Below, piece after piece: positions 51,389-61,044 of a stretch of DNA of 64,000 nt. The notes beneath the pieces were generated by a model, which saw only the letters and a list, made by a program, of their open reading frames with translations, did not search any database and had not been told where the DNA came from. The translations under genes were made by a program, and so were the position numbers. The DNA comes from an uncultured Oscillospiraceae bacterium (GTDB lineage Bacteria > Bacillota > Clostridia > Oscillospirales > Oscillospiraceae). Position 1 is the stretch's first letter; every line of letters starts with the position of its first letter. Location of the stretch: contig CANQBA010000001.1 of assembly GCA_947589545.1 (NCBI GenBank), positions 55,292-119,291 on the forward strand, written 5' to 3'.

Positions 51389-52156
51389 ATGCTGGAGGTA
51401 AAAAATCTCTCCTGCGGCTACGGAGGGGAGAATGTGGTAAAGGGCGTCACCTTCACCCTCCCGGAAAATGGGCGTCTGGCCGTCCTGGGCCCCAACGGCT
51501 GCGGCAAAACAACGCTTCTGCGCGGTATGACTGGCTTTTTGCCGGCGGCGGGCAGCGTGGCCCTGGACGGGGCGGAGCTTCTGAAAATGACGCCCCGGGA
51601 GCGGGGCAGGGCCGTGGCGGAGCTGCCCCAGGCGGGCTCCGCCTGGTTTGCCTACACCGTCCTGGAGACTGTGCTGATGGGCCGCTACGCCCACCTGAAG
51701 CCAGGCCTTTTCTCCGCGCCATCCCGGGAGGACCGGGCCATCGCGGAGAAGGCCATACGCCGCCTGGGCCTGTGGGAGGAGCGGGACAGGCCCCTCACCC
51801 GGCTGTCCGGCGGACAGCTGCAGCGCGTTCTGCTGGCCCGCGCCTTTGCCCAGACGCCCCGGATCATCCTCCTGGACGAGCCCACCAACCACCTGGATCT
51901 CAAATACCAGGTGGAGCTTGTGCGGGAGCTGAAGACCTGGTCGGCCCAGCCCGGACACGCCGCCCTGGGCGTTTTTCACGACCTCGACCTGGCCCTGGAT
52001 TTCGCCACCCTTGTGCTTTTGATGGACGGGGGCCGGGCCGTCTACTTCGGGAGCGCCGAAGACCTGCCGCCTGACGCCCTGTCCCGGGTCTTTGGCCTGG
52101 ATGTGCCGGCGTATATGCGCCAAAGCCGTGCCCGTTGGGAAAAGATAGGAGGATAA
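51389..52156 (+). CDS. btuD: Corrinoid ABC transporter ATP-binding protein
   Basis: A 255-residue ATPase with Walker A GPNGCGKTT at 34-42, signature LSGGQLQR near 139, Walker B IILLDEPTNHLDL near 161, and switch His in VFHDLDLAL near 195. The last ~50 residues match FecE/BtuD proteins. It begins one base after the permease stop. Confidence 0.93.
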   Translation: MLEVKNLSCGYGGENVVKGVTFTLPENGRLAVLGPNGCGKTTLLRGMTGFLPAAGSVALDGAELLKMTPRERGRAVAELPQAGSAWFAYTVLETVLMGRYAHLKPGLFSAPSREDRAIAEKAIRRLGLWEERDRPLTRLSGGQLQRVLLARAFAQTPRIILLDEPTNHLDLKYQVELVRELKTWSAQPGHAALGVFHDLDLALDFATLVLLMDGGRAVYFGSAEDLPPDALSRVFGLDVPAYMRQSRARWEKIGG

Positions 52157-52158
52157 GA

Positions 52159-52680
52159 ATGGAAAATCTCTACAGGAGCCCCTACGAGGCGTACCCGTTC
52201 CTGAGCGACGGGATCGACGATCTGCGGTGCGATTTTGAGCTGATGACGGACGAGATGTCCGGCCGAATCGGCCTTCTCCGTACCCTTGTAAACGACGAGT
52301 CGCTGAAGGAGGAGCTTTTGTGGCTCTGTGAGCTTGTCTATCACATGAACCCCGCCCTGCGCACGCCCCTCCGGGTGACAATCGCGGAGCGCGATCGGCT
52401 TTTGGCGGCCTCGGAGCGGCTTCGCGTCCAGGCGGGGGAGCGGTGCCGCCGGTTCGTCCTGTGCCAGGGGTGCGAGGCGGCCTGTCAGGCCCACCTGCTG
52501 CGGGTGCAGGGCAAACAGCTTGTCCGCCTCATCTACCGGCACGTCCGCCAGGGGCATGAGGCCGACCCGCTGCTCATCGACCTTGCCAACCTGCTCTCCG
52601 GCTACTTTTTCTACCTGGCCCTGAAGCTCAACGCCGACGCCGGCGTGGACGAGGTGGATTTTGTGAGCAGGAATTATTGA
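52159..52680 (+). CDS. Divergent PduO-like ATP:cob(I)alamin adenosyltransferase
   Basis: A 173-residue helical protein, last gene of the riboswitch operon. Several segments parallel PduO-type enzymes: FELMTDEMSGRIGLLRTL (compare DELNSxLGLA), RRFVLCQGCEAACQAHLLRV (compare FILPGGSxxAxxLHxAR), and LANLLSGYFFYLALKLN (compare LNRLSDYLFVLAR). The normally Gly/Ser-rich loop carries Cys residues (CQGCEAAC), and the Arg-Arg-Ala-Glu-Arg motif is not conserved. By context it adenosylates imported corrinoid to coenzyme B12. The assignment rests on weak similarity plus operon position; a binding-only role is possible. TAGGAGGA sets the start. Confidence 0.65.
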   Translation: MENLYRSPYEAYPFLSDGIDDLRCDFELMTDEMSGRIGLLRTLVNDESLKEELLWLCELVYHMNPALRTPLRVTIAERDRLLAASERLRVQAGERCRRFVLCQGCEAACQAHLLRVQGKQLVRLIYRHVRQGHEADPLLIDLANLLSGYFFYLALKLNADAGVDEVDFVSRNY

Positions 52681-52723
52681 AAGGCGGCCCGCCAAATTCC
52701 GCGCGCATTTCGTACAACGCGCC

Positions 52724-52760
52724 AAAAAAAGAGGCTGTGGGATCCCACAGCCTCTTTTTT
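52724..52760. terminator. Bidirectional terminator
   Basis: AAAAAAGAGGCTGTGG (52725-52740) pairs perfectly with CCACAGCCTCTTTTTT (52745-52760) around GATC. T tails on both strands serve the convergent B12 and polyamine operons. Confidence 0.93.
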
Positions 52761-52778
52761 CAATTGAACCGTATTCGC

Positions 52779-54788
52779 TCAGATACCCAATTTGATCCAC
52801 AGGTCGTTATAGAGCTTCCGGGTGGCCTTGGGCAGGCAGACATACATTTCGCACCTGTCCAACACCTCCTGGGGGGCGGCCATGATCTCGTAGATCTCCG
52901 GATCCAGCTCCTCGCCGTACTGCTCCTCGTACCACGCCGGGTATATCTCCAGCGCCTCCTTGTTGGGGCTGGCGTACCAGATGTAGTCCATATTCCGAAG
53001 GTTTGATTCGGTGGAGGCGATGAAGTTGATCCACTTCATGGCGTTGTCGTAGTTGGGAGCGTCCTTGAGGACGCACATGGCGTCCACGAACCAGTTGGAG
53101 CCCTCCTTGGGCACCACAAAGCGCAGATTCTCGTTGTTCTCCAGCATGGAGAGGTAGTCGCCGGCGTAGTAGGTGGCGATGGCGGCGTTGCCGCCCTCCA
53201 TGGTCTGGAACACCTCGTCCATGACCTTGCCCTGGAACATGCCGCGCCTGGCGGCATCCTCGATGAGCTCGTAGGCCTCCCGGATCTGGCCCTCGTCCGT
53301 GGTGTTCACCGAATAGCCCAGATACATCAGGGCGATGCCCAGGGCGTCCCGGGAGTTGTTGATCAGCAGTACCTGACCGGCGTACTCACCGTCGTACAGA
53401 GCCGACCAGCTGTCGATCTCCCCGTCCACCATGGTTTCGTTGTAGATGATGCCCACGGTGCCCCAGGTATAGGGGACGGTGTACTTGTTCTCCGGGTCGT
53501 AGGGGAGATTTTTGAACCGGCTGTCGATCTTCTCAAAGTTGGGGATCTGGGAGTAATCCAGCTCCTCCAGCATCCCCTCCTCGATGAGCTGGGAGATCAT
53601 GTAATCCGAGGGAACCACCACGTCGTAGTCCGCGCCGCCGTTGCTGAGCAGGGAGTAGAGCGTCTCGTTGGAGTCCGTGGTCTGATAGTTCACCCGGATG
53701 CCCGTTTTCGCCTCAAACTCGTCGATAAGATCCTCGTCGATATACTCGCCCCAGGAGCACACGTTGACCACGGGCCGGGAGGTGGTGAAGGCGGTGAGGA
53801 AGACGGTGGTGGACACGAAGACCACGCACAGGACGGCGGCGGCGGCGCGCCGCATGAGCTTCCCCCGGGGCGTGCTCAACCAGGCGCGGAACCGCTCCGC
53901 GCGGGGATTTTCCCGCACCGGCTCGAAGGAGGCCCGCTTGGAGGCCAGCTTCGCCTGCCGCGCCTCCCGGATGTTGTTGATGATCAGGATAATCAGCACC
54001 GCCAGGAAGATCAGGGTGCTGACGGCGTTGACCACCGGCGTCACCCGCTTTTTCGTCATGCCGTAGATGGTCATGGACAGGGTCTGGGTGGCGGAGCCGG
54101 CGGTAAAGTAGGAGATCACGAAGTCGTCCACGCTCATGGTGAAGGCGATCAGCGCCCCGGAGACGATGCCGGGCTTGATCTCCGGCAGGATCACCTTGAA
54201 AAACGCCTGGATCCAGGTGCACCCCAGATCCTGAGCCGCCTCCACCAGATTGGCGTCCATCTGCCGGAGCCTGGGGGCTACGTTCAGGATGACGTAGGGG
54301 ATGTCGAAGGAGACGTGGGCGATGAGCAGCGTCCCCAGCCCCAGGGTCAGGCGGGTGGGGAAGGTGATGAGGCTCTGCCAGGAGTTGAGCCACGCGGCGA
54401 TGGCGCCCCAGCCCCGGAAGAAGGCCACGAACAGCAGCAGGAGCGACACGCCGGTGACGATATCCGCGTTCATCATGGGCAGATCATTGACCACCAGCAC
54501 CGGATCCCGCCACTTTTTCCGCAGAGAGTAGATGCCGATGGCGGCGAATGTGCCGGCGGCCGTGGCGATGGCCGTGGCCAGCAGGGACACCAGCAGCGTG
54601 GTGGCCAGAGACTCGATCACCAGCCTGTTATGAAAGAGCTCCCGGTACCAGTGGAGGGAGAAGCCCTTCCACACGGCGCTGGAATCCCCCGCGTTGAAGG
54701 AGAAGAAGATCAGAAGAAGGATGGGCAGATAGAGAAAGAGGAAGCACAGCCCAATAAGAAAGCGGCTGCCGAAGCGGTTTTTTCCCAT
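52779..54788 (-). CDS. potCD: Polyamine ABC transporter: permease PotC fused to binding protein PotD
   Basis: A 669-residue fusion. Residues 1-~285 are a PotC permease with six helices and the coupling motif (EAAQDLGCTWIQAFFKVILPEI). A basic linker (~285-315) and a further transmembrane helix (AAAAVLCVVFVSTTVFLTAF, ~320-339) tether a PotD-type binding domain (~343-669; NVCSWGEYIDEDLIDEFEAKTG, DYDVVVPSDYMI, YTVPYTWGTVGIIYN). The binding domain thus stays anchored outside the cell. PotCD fusions are known in some Firmicutes and Mollicutes. It overlaps potB by ATGA. Substrate: spermidine and/or putrescine (family inference). Confidence 0.93.
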   Translation of the reverse strand: MGKNRFGSRFLIGLCFLFLYLPILLLIFFSFNAGDSSAVWKGFSLHWYRELFHNRLVIESLATTLLVSLLATAIATAAGTFAAIGIYSLRKKWRDPVLVVNDLPMMNADIVTGVSLLLLFVAFFRGWGAIAAWLNSWQSLITFPTRLTLGLGTLLIAHVSFDIPYVILNVAPRLRQMDANLVEAAQDLGCTWIQAFFKVILPEIKPGIVSGALIAFTMSVDDFVISYFTAGSATQTLSMTIYGMTKKRVTPVVNAVSTLIFLAVLIILIINNIREARQAKLASKRASFEPVRENPRAERFRAWLSTPRGKLMRRAAAAVLCVVFVSTTVFLTAFTTSRPVVNVCSWGEYIDEDLIDEFEAKTGIRVNYQTTDSNETLYSLLSNGGADYDVVVPSDYMISQLIEEGMLEELDYSQIPNFEKIDSRFKNLPYDPENKYTVPYTWGTVGIIYNETMVDGEIDSWSALYDGEYAGQVLLINNSRDALGIALMYLGYSVNTTDEGQIREAYELIEDAARRGMFQGKVMDEVFQTMEGGNAAIATYYAGDYLSMLENNENLRFVVPKEGSNWFVDAMCVLKDAPNYDNAMKWINFIASTESNLRNMDYIWYASPNKEALEIYPAWYEEQYGEELDPEIYEIMAAPQEVLDRCEMYVCLPKATRKLYNDLWIKLGI

Positions 54789-55652
54789 CAGAGCATCACC
54801 GCCTCTCCCTCGCCGTCGCCGAAGTGGTTCATCACCAGCATGCAGATGACAACGATGACCATCATCACCATGGAGATGGCCGCGCCCAGATGGGGATTGT
54901 AGGCCCCGCCCAGGAACTGATTTTCAATGAGGTCGCCCAGCATCATCTGCGTCCCGCCGCCCAGGAGCCGGGAGATGGCGAAGGTGGACACCGACGGCAC
55001 AAAGACCATGGTGATGCCGGAGATGATACCGGAGACGGAGAGGGGCAGCGTGACCCGCCGGAAGACCGTGACGGCGTTGGCCCCCAGATCCTCGGCGGCC
55101 TCGGTGAGCCGGTGATCCAGCTTGGTCAGCACCGTGTAGATGGGCAGGATCATAAAGGGCAGATAGTTGTAGACCATGCCCAGCACCACCGCGCCGGAGG
55201 TGCGGATCATCTGGAAATGGTCGATGTCGCTGCCGGTGAGCCTGTTGTACAGGGCGATGACGCCCAGCTTCTGGAAAAGCTGGTTGAGCAGGCCGTTGTT
55301 CTCCAGGATCGCCATCCAGGAGTAGGTGCGCAGCAGGAAGTTCATCCACATGGGCAGCATGATGAGGGCCATGGCCACCCGCTGGAAGCCCGGGCCCTCC
55401 CGGCTCATGAGATAGGCCACCGGGTAGCCGATGAGCAGGCAGATGACCGTGGCGATCAGCGCCAGCCAGAAGGAGCGGCCGAACACGCTCATGTAGAGGG
55501 TCATCCCGGTGAAATTCTCCAGAGAACCGGCGAAGGCCGTGCGGTCGGCCGTCTCCACCTCCGCGGTCAGGGAGTAGAAGAGCATGATCAGGATGGGAAT
55601 GACCACAAAGAGCGCCATCCAGATCACGTAGGGGAAGGCAAACCAGGCCCGC

Positions 55653-55663
<11 letters not shown>
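54788..55663 (-). CDS. potB: Polyamine ABC transporter permease PotB
   Basis: A 291-residue permease with about six helices and the coupling motif [22 protein letters not shown]. It starts [34 protein letters not shown] precedes ATG 55663; GTG 55687 lies before that site. It overlaps potA by 11 bp and potCD by 4 bp, so the three genes are translationally coupled and form one importer. Confidence 0.93.
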
Positions 55664-56837
<1,174 letters not shown>

Positions 56838-56889
56838 TATCCTCCCCCTCTTTTCTCGGAGACATCATCGCCCCCGAACAGAATTTGAT

Positions 56890-56936
56890 AAAAAATCCGT
56901 GAAGACCCCAGCTTCCAACCAAGATTCCTCACGGAT
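56890..56936 (-). terminator. Terminator-like hairpin in the potA leader (possible attenuator)
   Basis: On the minus strand ATCCGTGA (56936-56929) pairs with TCACGGAT (56902-56895) and is followed by six T. It lies ~50 bp after the pseudouridine synthase gene, so it may end that transcript. It also lies immediately downstream of a strong minus-strand promoter, so potA transcripts must pass it. Confidence 0.75.
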
Positions 56937-56945
56937 ATCGAGATA

Positions 56946-56974
56946 AATATACAGACAATACACCCGAATGTCAA
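56946..56974 (-). promoter_or_regulatory. Sigma-A type promoter of the pot operon
   Basis: On the minus strand TTGACA (56974-56969) and TATATT (56951-56946) are 17 bp apart. The predicted start (~56939) sits at the foot of the leader hairpin. No promoter was found between the hairpin and potA. Confidence 0.75.
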
Positions 56975-56986
56975 TACAAAATTCGG

Positions 56987-57937
56987 TCACAGGAAATATT
57001 TTTCGACAAAAGACGGATTTGGCGCCGTAAACTCCCTGCCTTTGAGATAATTTAACGAACCGGCGTCCGTTTGAAAGGAAAATCTCAGCTTCCAGGAGCA
57101 AAGCGCCTGCCCCGGCAGCTCGCCGCTCCGCTTGTCCGTGCCGTATTTCCCGTCCCCCACCAGCGGGTGGCCGGCGGCGGCCAGCTGCGCCCGGATCTGA
57201 TGGGTCCGCCCGGTGAGAAGCTGGCACTCCAACAGGGACAGCCCGTCCCTGTATTGGAGCGTTTTGTACCGCGTGACCGCACGCTTGGTCCCCGGCTCCG
57301 GCCTTTGCCGCACATAGACCCGGTTTTTCACCGCGTCCTTGAAGATATACCCGGACAGCTCCCCGTCGGGGGGCTCCATTTTCCCGTGGACGGCGGCCAG
57401 GTAGATCTTGTCGATCTCCCGGGCGCGGATCTTCTCGTCCAGGATCCGCAGGGCCTCCGCCGTCTTGGCGGCGATGACGATGCCCTGGGTGTTCCGGTCG
57501 ATCCTGTTGCACAGGGCGGGGGCGAAGGAGTTTTCCCTGTCCGGCTCCCATTCGCCCTTTTGGAAGAGGTAGGCCTTGATGTTGTCGATGAGGGTGTTCC
57601 ACTCGCCCCCATCCCCGGCGTGGCACAGCACCCCGGCGGGCTTGGCGGCCAGGAGGATGTTCCCGTCCTCATACACAACCTCCAGGCGCGGCACGTTCAC
57701 CTTGCGCCAGGCGTTTTCCTCCGTGGGCCGCTCAAAAAACTCGTCGTTGATGTACATCTGTACGCTGTCCCCGGCGCAGAGCCTCTGCTCCCGCTTGCCG
57801 CCCCTGCCGTTGACCTTGACGCGCTTTAAGCGGATATATTTTTGCAGCAGCGCCTCCGGCAGCAGCGGCGCGGCCTTGGATACGAACCGGTCCAGCCTCT
57901 GCCCCGCGTCGTTTTGGTTGATGGTGAATTCTTTCAT
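56987..57937 (-). CDS. RluA-family pseudouridine synthase (RluC/RluD-like)
   Basis: A 316-residue RNA-modifying enzyme. An N-terminal S4 RNA-binding domain (~10-60; GQRLDRFVSKAAPLLPEALLQK) precedes the catalytic domain. The catalytic Asp is in CNRIDRNTQGIVIAAK (the family norm is HRLDxxTSG), and the C-terminal motif is LLTGRTHQIRAQLAAAGHPLVGD. It probably modifies 23S rRNA; the position is not decidable by eye. ATG 57937 has GGAG upstream; the 57967 start lacks one. Confidence 0.9.
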   Translation of the reverse strand: MKEFTINQNDAGQRLDRFVSKAAPLLPEALLQKYIRLKRVKVNGRGGKREQRLCAGDSVQMYINDEFFERPTEENAWRKVNVPRLEVVYEDGNILLAAKPAGVLCHAGDGGEWNTLIDNIKAYLFQKGEWEPDRENSFAPALCNRIDRNTQGIVIAAKTAEALRILDEKIRAREIDKIYLAAVHGKMEPPDGELSGYIFKDAVKNRVYVRQRPEPGTKRAVTRYKTLQYRDGLSLLECQLLTGRTHQIRAQLAAAGHPLVGDGKYGTDKRSGELPGQALCSWKLRFSFQTDAGSLNYLKGREFTAPNPSFVEKYFL

Positions 57938-58152
57938 AAGGATAACTCCACATGCGGTTTTTATCATTATATCACGGGAAAAGAAAAAGAAAAGAGGGAA
58001 TCGGGCTTCACGGAGCTTTCACGCTCTTTGATAAACGCGGTTTTTCCAATACGTTCAACTCCTAATTCCCGTTTGCGTTCCCAGAGTGTCAGAGCCATGG
58101 CCGGCGTAGATATCCACTGCCTTTTCGCTTTTTCCTGTTCTAAAGAAGTTAG

Positions 58153-58749
58153 TTACCCCCTAAATAGCCATTGAAAGTAATGTGTAATCAGGCTGCCATC
58201 GGAAGGAAACATTTCATTATCAGTTTTTCCCTTACCTGACGACTGCGTTATATCTGGGTTCCGCTGATATAAACATATCCGCTTTGTGATCGGATCGGCC
58301 GTCTGCTTGTTTTCCAAATACGCCAATATCTGCCCGGCAAGCTCATCGGACAAAATATTGCTTTCAAAAAAGTATGGATAAATATGGCGCATATGGATAA
58401 GAATTGCAAGATATTTGTCCTCAGTCTCCTCCACCGGCGATAAGAGCCTGCCTGCCATGCGGTTCAGACTCGAATACAGCTCCGACTTTGACATCCCGCC
58501 GCGAATATCAAGTGTTGCCCGTTCATAGGATGACAGCTGCTCTCCCGGAAATACGATCTCATCCCATTGCCAGAGAAGATACCAGCAAAAGAACGCGAAG
58601 TGTATGGCAGCCTTTTGCACCGGAAACTGCTGATAGAGTTCTTTGTACTGTGCAAACACCTTTGGCCAGTCCTGTTCTTGCTCTTCTTCAGCTTCATATA
58701 GTTCGTTTTCCGCTTTATATATTTCCGATAACTGTTCTTCCAAGCTCAA
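58153..58749 (-). CDS. Orphan AT-rich gene, function unknown
   Basis: A 198-residue acidic soluble protein with a Glu-rich N-terminal coiled region (EEQLSEIYKAENELYEAEEEQEQDW) followed by an aromatic helical body (FAFFCWYLLWQWDEIVF, YLAILIHMRHIYPYFF). There is no signal peptide and no recognised family. Base composition and codon use are much more AT-rich than all neighbours, suggesting recent transfer. The start appears to be TTG 58749 or TTG 58743 after GGAAGGGGG. It resembles solitary immunity-type proteins in size and composition, but that is only an impression. Confidence 0.6.
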   Translation of the reverse strand: MSLEEQLSEIYKAENELYEAEEEQEQDWPKVFAQYKELYQQFPVQKAAIHFAFFCWYLLWQWDEIVFPGEQLSSYERATLDIRGGMSKSELYSSLNRMAGRLLSPVEETEDKYLAILIHMRHIYPYFFESNILSDELAGQILAYLENKQTADPITKRICLYQRNPDITQSSGKGKTDNEMFPSDGSLITHYFQWLFRG

Positions 58750-58839
58750 GCCGCCGCCCCCTTCCTTTATGGTATACCGCCAAAATTTATAGTTGAATTT
58801 GTTCTAAAAACTAAATTGGAACACGTCCCGAAAAAACTC

Positions 58840-58868
58840 TTGACAACCCCCTTTTTTTCGCTTATAAT
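58840..58868 (+). promoter_or_regulatory. Consensus promoter of yceD-rpmF
   Basis: TTGACA (58840-58845) and TATAAT (58863-58868) are 17 bp apart, 33 bp before the ATG; both boxes are perfect. Confidence 0.88.
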
Positions 58869-58900
58869 ATCAAAGCGCGACTTGGAAGGAGTGAGACGGG

Positions 58901-59398
58901 ATGCGGTTGGATCTTCGCGAGCTCATCGCCTCGCCCGGCGGCAGGAAGGACTTCTCCTTTGCGCTGGATCCCACCGATCTCACCTTCGACGGGGTGCTTG
59001 GCTACGCAAGCCCCATCGCCGTCACCGGCGCGGTGGAGAACCACGCGGGCCTGCTTACCCTCCACGCGCTCATCGAGGCGGAGCTTTTGTGCCAGTGCGC
59101 CCGATGCCTGAAGGAATTCCCAATGCATCTTCGGAGAGAGGCGGCCGCTTACCTCACCGAGGAGCTGGAGGATGAGGACAACGAGGACTATTATCTTCTG
59201 GAGGACGGCACAGCCGACTTAGAGGAGATCGCCCGGGACGCGCTGATCCTCAATTTTGAGCCGAGGCTTCTTTGCAAGGACGACTGCAAGGGCCTCTGCC
59301 CCAAGTGCGGCAAGGATCTGAACGATGGCCCCTGCGGATGCGCGGAGGACCCGGATCCCAGAATGGCCGCCCTGCGGCAGCTTCTGGAAAAAGAATGA
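58901..59398 (+). CDS. yceD: YceD/DUF177 family protein
   Basis: A 165-residue protein cotranscribed with rpmF. The family signature CARCLKEF is near 65-72. The C-terminal Cys cluster CKDDCKGLCPKCGKDLN is near 126-142, followed by CGC. The bacterial and plant (DUF177) proteins are linked to 23S rRNA accumulation and ribosome assembly. GGAAGGAGTG sets the start. It ends 21 bp before rpmF. Confidence 0.92.
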   Translation: MRLDLRELIASPGGRKDFSFALDPTDLTFDGVLGYASPIAVTGAVENHAGLLTLHALIEAELLCQCARCLKEFPMHLRREAAAYLTEELEDEDNEDYYLLEDGTADLEEIARDALILNFEPRLLCKDDCKGLCPKCGKDLNDGPCGCAEDPDPRMAALRQLLEKE

Positions 59399-59419
59399 AT
59401 TAACTTAGGAGGTGTCATC

Positions 59420-59602
59420 ATGGCGGTACCGAAGGGGAAAGTGTCCAAGGCGAGGAGAGACAGAAGGCGCGGTTCCAACTGGAAGCTCAGCGTTCCCGCT
59501 CTCGTGGCTTGCCCCAAGTGCGGCGAGCTTCATCTGCCCCACAGAGCCTGCAAGGCCTGCGGCACATACAATGGCCGTGAAGTCGTGTCTGTGGACGAGT
59601 AA
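59420..59602 (+). CDS. rpmF: 50S ribosomal protein L32
   Basis: A 60-residue ribosomal protein. The N-terminus AVPKGKVSKARRDRRRGSNW is diagnostic. A zinc ribbon follows with CPKCGELHLPHRACKACG, i.e. the zinc-binding (C+) form. TAGGAGGTG sets the start. Loss of the YceD-RpmF pairing is rare in bacteria. Confidence 0.98.
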   Translation: MAVPKGKVSKARRDRRRGSNWKLSVPALVACPKCGELHLPHRACKACGTYNGREVVSVDE

Positions 59603-59619
59603 TAGCGAGTTTGGAAAAA

Positions 59620-59645
59620 CGGCGGGGCAATCCCGCCGCTTTTTC
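59620..59645 (+). terminator. Terminator after rpmF
   Basis: CGGCGGG (59620-59626) pairs with CCCGCCG (59632-59638), followed by CTTTTT. Confidence 0.8.
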
Positions 59646-59669
59646 GCTTAAAGGAACGGAGGCGCGGTT

Positions 59670-60977
59670 ATGGCGGGGGAACGCAACAGAATAAAGACCG
59701 TGGCCCCGGGCTCCCCGGCGGAAAAAGCGGGGATCCGCCCCGGGGACAAGCTCCTCCGGGTGGACGGGAACCCCATCGCCGACGTGCTGGACTATATGTA
59801 CTACGCCTACGACGCCGAGAGCGAATTTGCTCTGGAGCGGGACGGGGCGGAGCTCACCGTTACGGTGGAGAAGGAGCCGGGCCAGGACGCGGGCCTGGAC
59901 TTTGAGGAATACCTGATGGACGGGATGCGCTCCTGCGCCAACAACTGCGTCTTCTGCTTCGTGGATCAGATGCCCCCCGGGATGCGGGAGAGCCTCTACT
60001 TCAAGGACGACGACGTGCGCCTGAGCTTCCTGACGGGGAGCTACCTGACCCTCACCAACATGGGGGAGCGGGAGGTCAGGCGGGTCATCGATCTGAAGAT
60101 CTCCCCCATCAACGTCTCCGTCCACACCATGGATCCCAAGCTGCGCTGTGAGATGCTGGGCAACAAAAACGCCGGCCGGGGGATCGAGATTTTGAAAAGA
60201 TTCGCCCGGGCCGGGATAGAGCTCAACTGCCAGATCGTCTGCTGTCCCGGCCTCAACGACGGCCGGGAGCTGTCCCGCACCATGCGGCGGCTTTCGCGCC
60301 TGACCCCCCAGGTGCACAGCTGCTCCGTCATCCCCGTGGGCCTGACGAAATTCCGGGAGGGCCTCGCCCCCCTGAAGCCCTTCGACCGGGAGTCGGCCCG
60401 GAAAACCGTGGAGCAGGTGGAGCGCTTCGGGGCGCGGTGTTTAAAGCGCCACGGCAGCCGCATCTTCTTCTGCTCCGACGAGATGTACCAGAAGGCCGGC
60501 CTGCCCATCCCGGAGGAGGATTTTTACGAGGGCTACCCCCAGCTGGAAAACGGCGTGGGGATGCTGAGACTCCTCTACACCGAGTTTGAGGACGCCCTGC
60601 GGGAGGCCTCCGGCCCCGCCGCCGGCACGCCCGCCGTCGTCGCCACCGGCGTTTCCGCCGCCCAAACCCTTGCGCGGCTGCGGGATCTGGCGCGGGAGAA
60701 ATTTCCGGAGATCCGCGTGGAGGTCGTTCCCATCGTCAACGATTTCTTCGGCCGCACCATCGACGTGGCCGGCCTCATCACGGGACGGGATCTCATCGCC
60801 CAGCTCAAGGGTAAGGATCTGGGCCGGCGCGTCTATATCACCAACCGCATGCTCCGGGACGGGGAGGGCGTCTTTCTGGACGACGTCACCGTGGAGGAGG
60901 CGTCCCGGGAGCTGGGCGTCCCCGTGATCCCCATGGACAACGGCGGGGAGGCGCTTTTGCGCATTTTCCTGTCCTGA
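59670..60977 (+). CDS. PDZ/radical-SAM protein, DUF512 family
   Basis: A 435-residue protein. An N-terminal PDZ-like segment (~8-65; VAPGSPAEKAGIRPGDKLLRVDG) precedes a radical-SAM-like cluster motif CANNCVFC (Cys89, Cys93, Cys96; CxxxCxxC spacing). The DUF512 domain covers ~215-420 (LTKFREGLAPLKPF, VNDFFGRTIDVAGLITGRDL). Conserved next to der in many Clostridia. Its chemistry is unknown; a 4Fe-4S cluster is expected from the Cys triad. Confidence 0.88.
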   Translation: MAGERNRIKTVAPGSPAEKAGIRPGDKLLRVDGNPIADVLDYMYYAYDAESEFALERDGAELTVTVEKEPGQDAGLDFEEYLMDGMRSCANNCVFCFVDQMPPGMRESLYFKDDDVRLSFLTGSYLTLTNMGEREVRRVIDLKISPINVSVHTMDPKLRCEMLGNKNAGRGIEILKRFARAGIELNCQIVCCPGLNDGRELSRTMRRLSRLTPQVHSCSVIPVGLTKFREGLAPLKPFDRESARKTVEQVERFGARCLKRHGSRIFFCSDEMYQKAGLPIPEEDFYEGYPQLENGVGMLRLLYTEFEDALREASGPAAGTPAVVATGVSAAQTLARLRDLAREKFPEIRVEVVPIVNDFFGRTIDVAGLITGRDLIAQLKGKDLGRRVYITNRMLRDGEGVFLDDVTVEEASRELGVPVIPMDNGGEALLRIFLS

Positions 60978-61003
60978 CCCGCCGCCCACGCGTTTCCCCG
61001 CAG

Positions 61004-61024
61004 GGGCCGGACACCGGCCGGCCC
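61004..61024. repeat. Palindromic element upstream of der
   Basis: GGGCCGG-N7-CCGGCCC. The same 21-bp unit with one base different occurs at 31956-31976 upstream of uvrC. Confidence 0.6.
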
Positions 61025-61044
61025 GCCATTATCAGGAGGTATCC

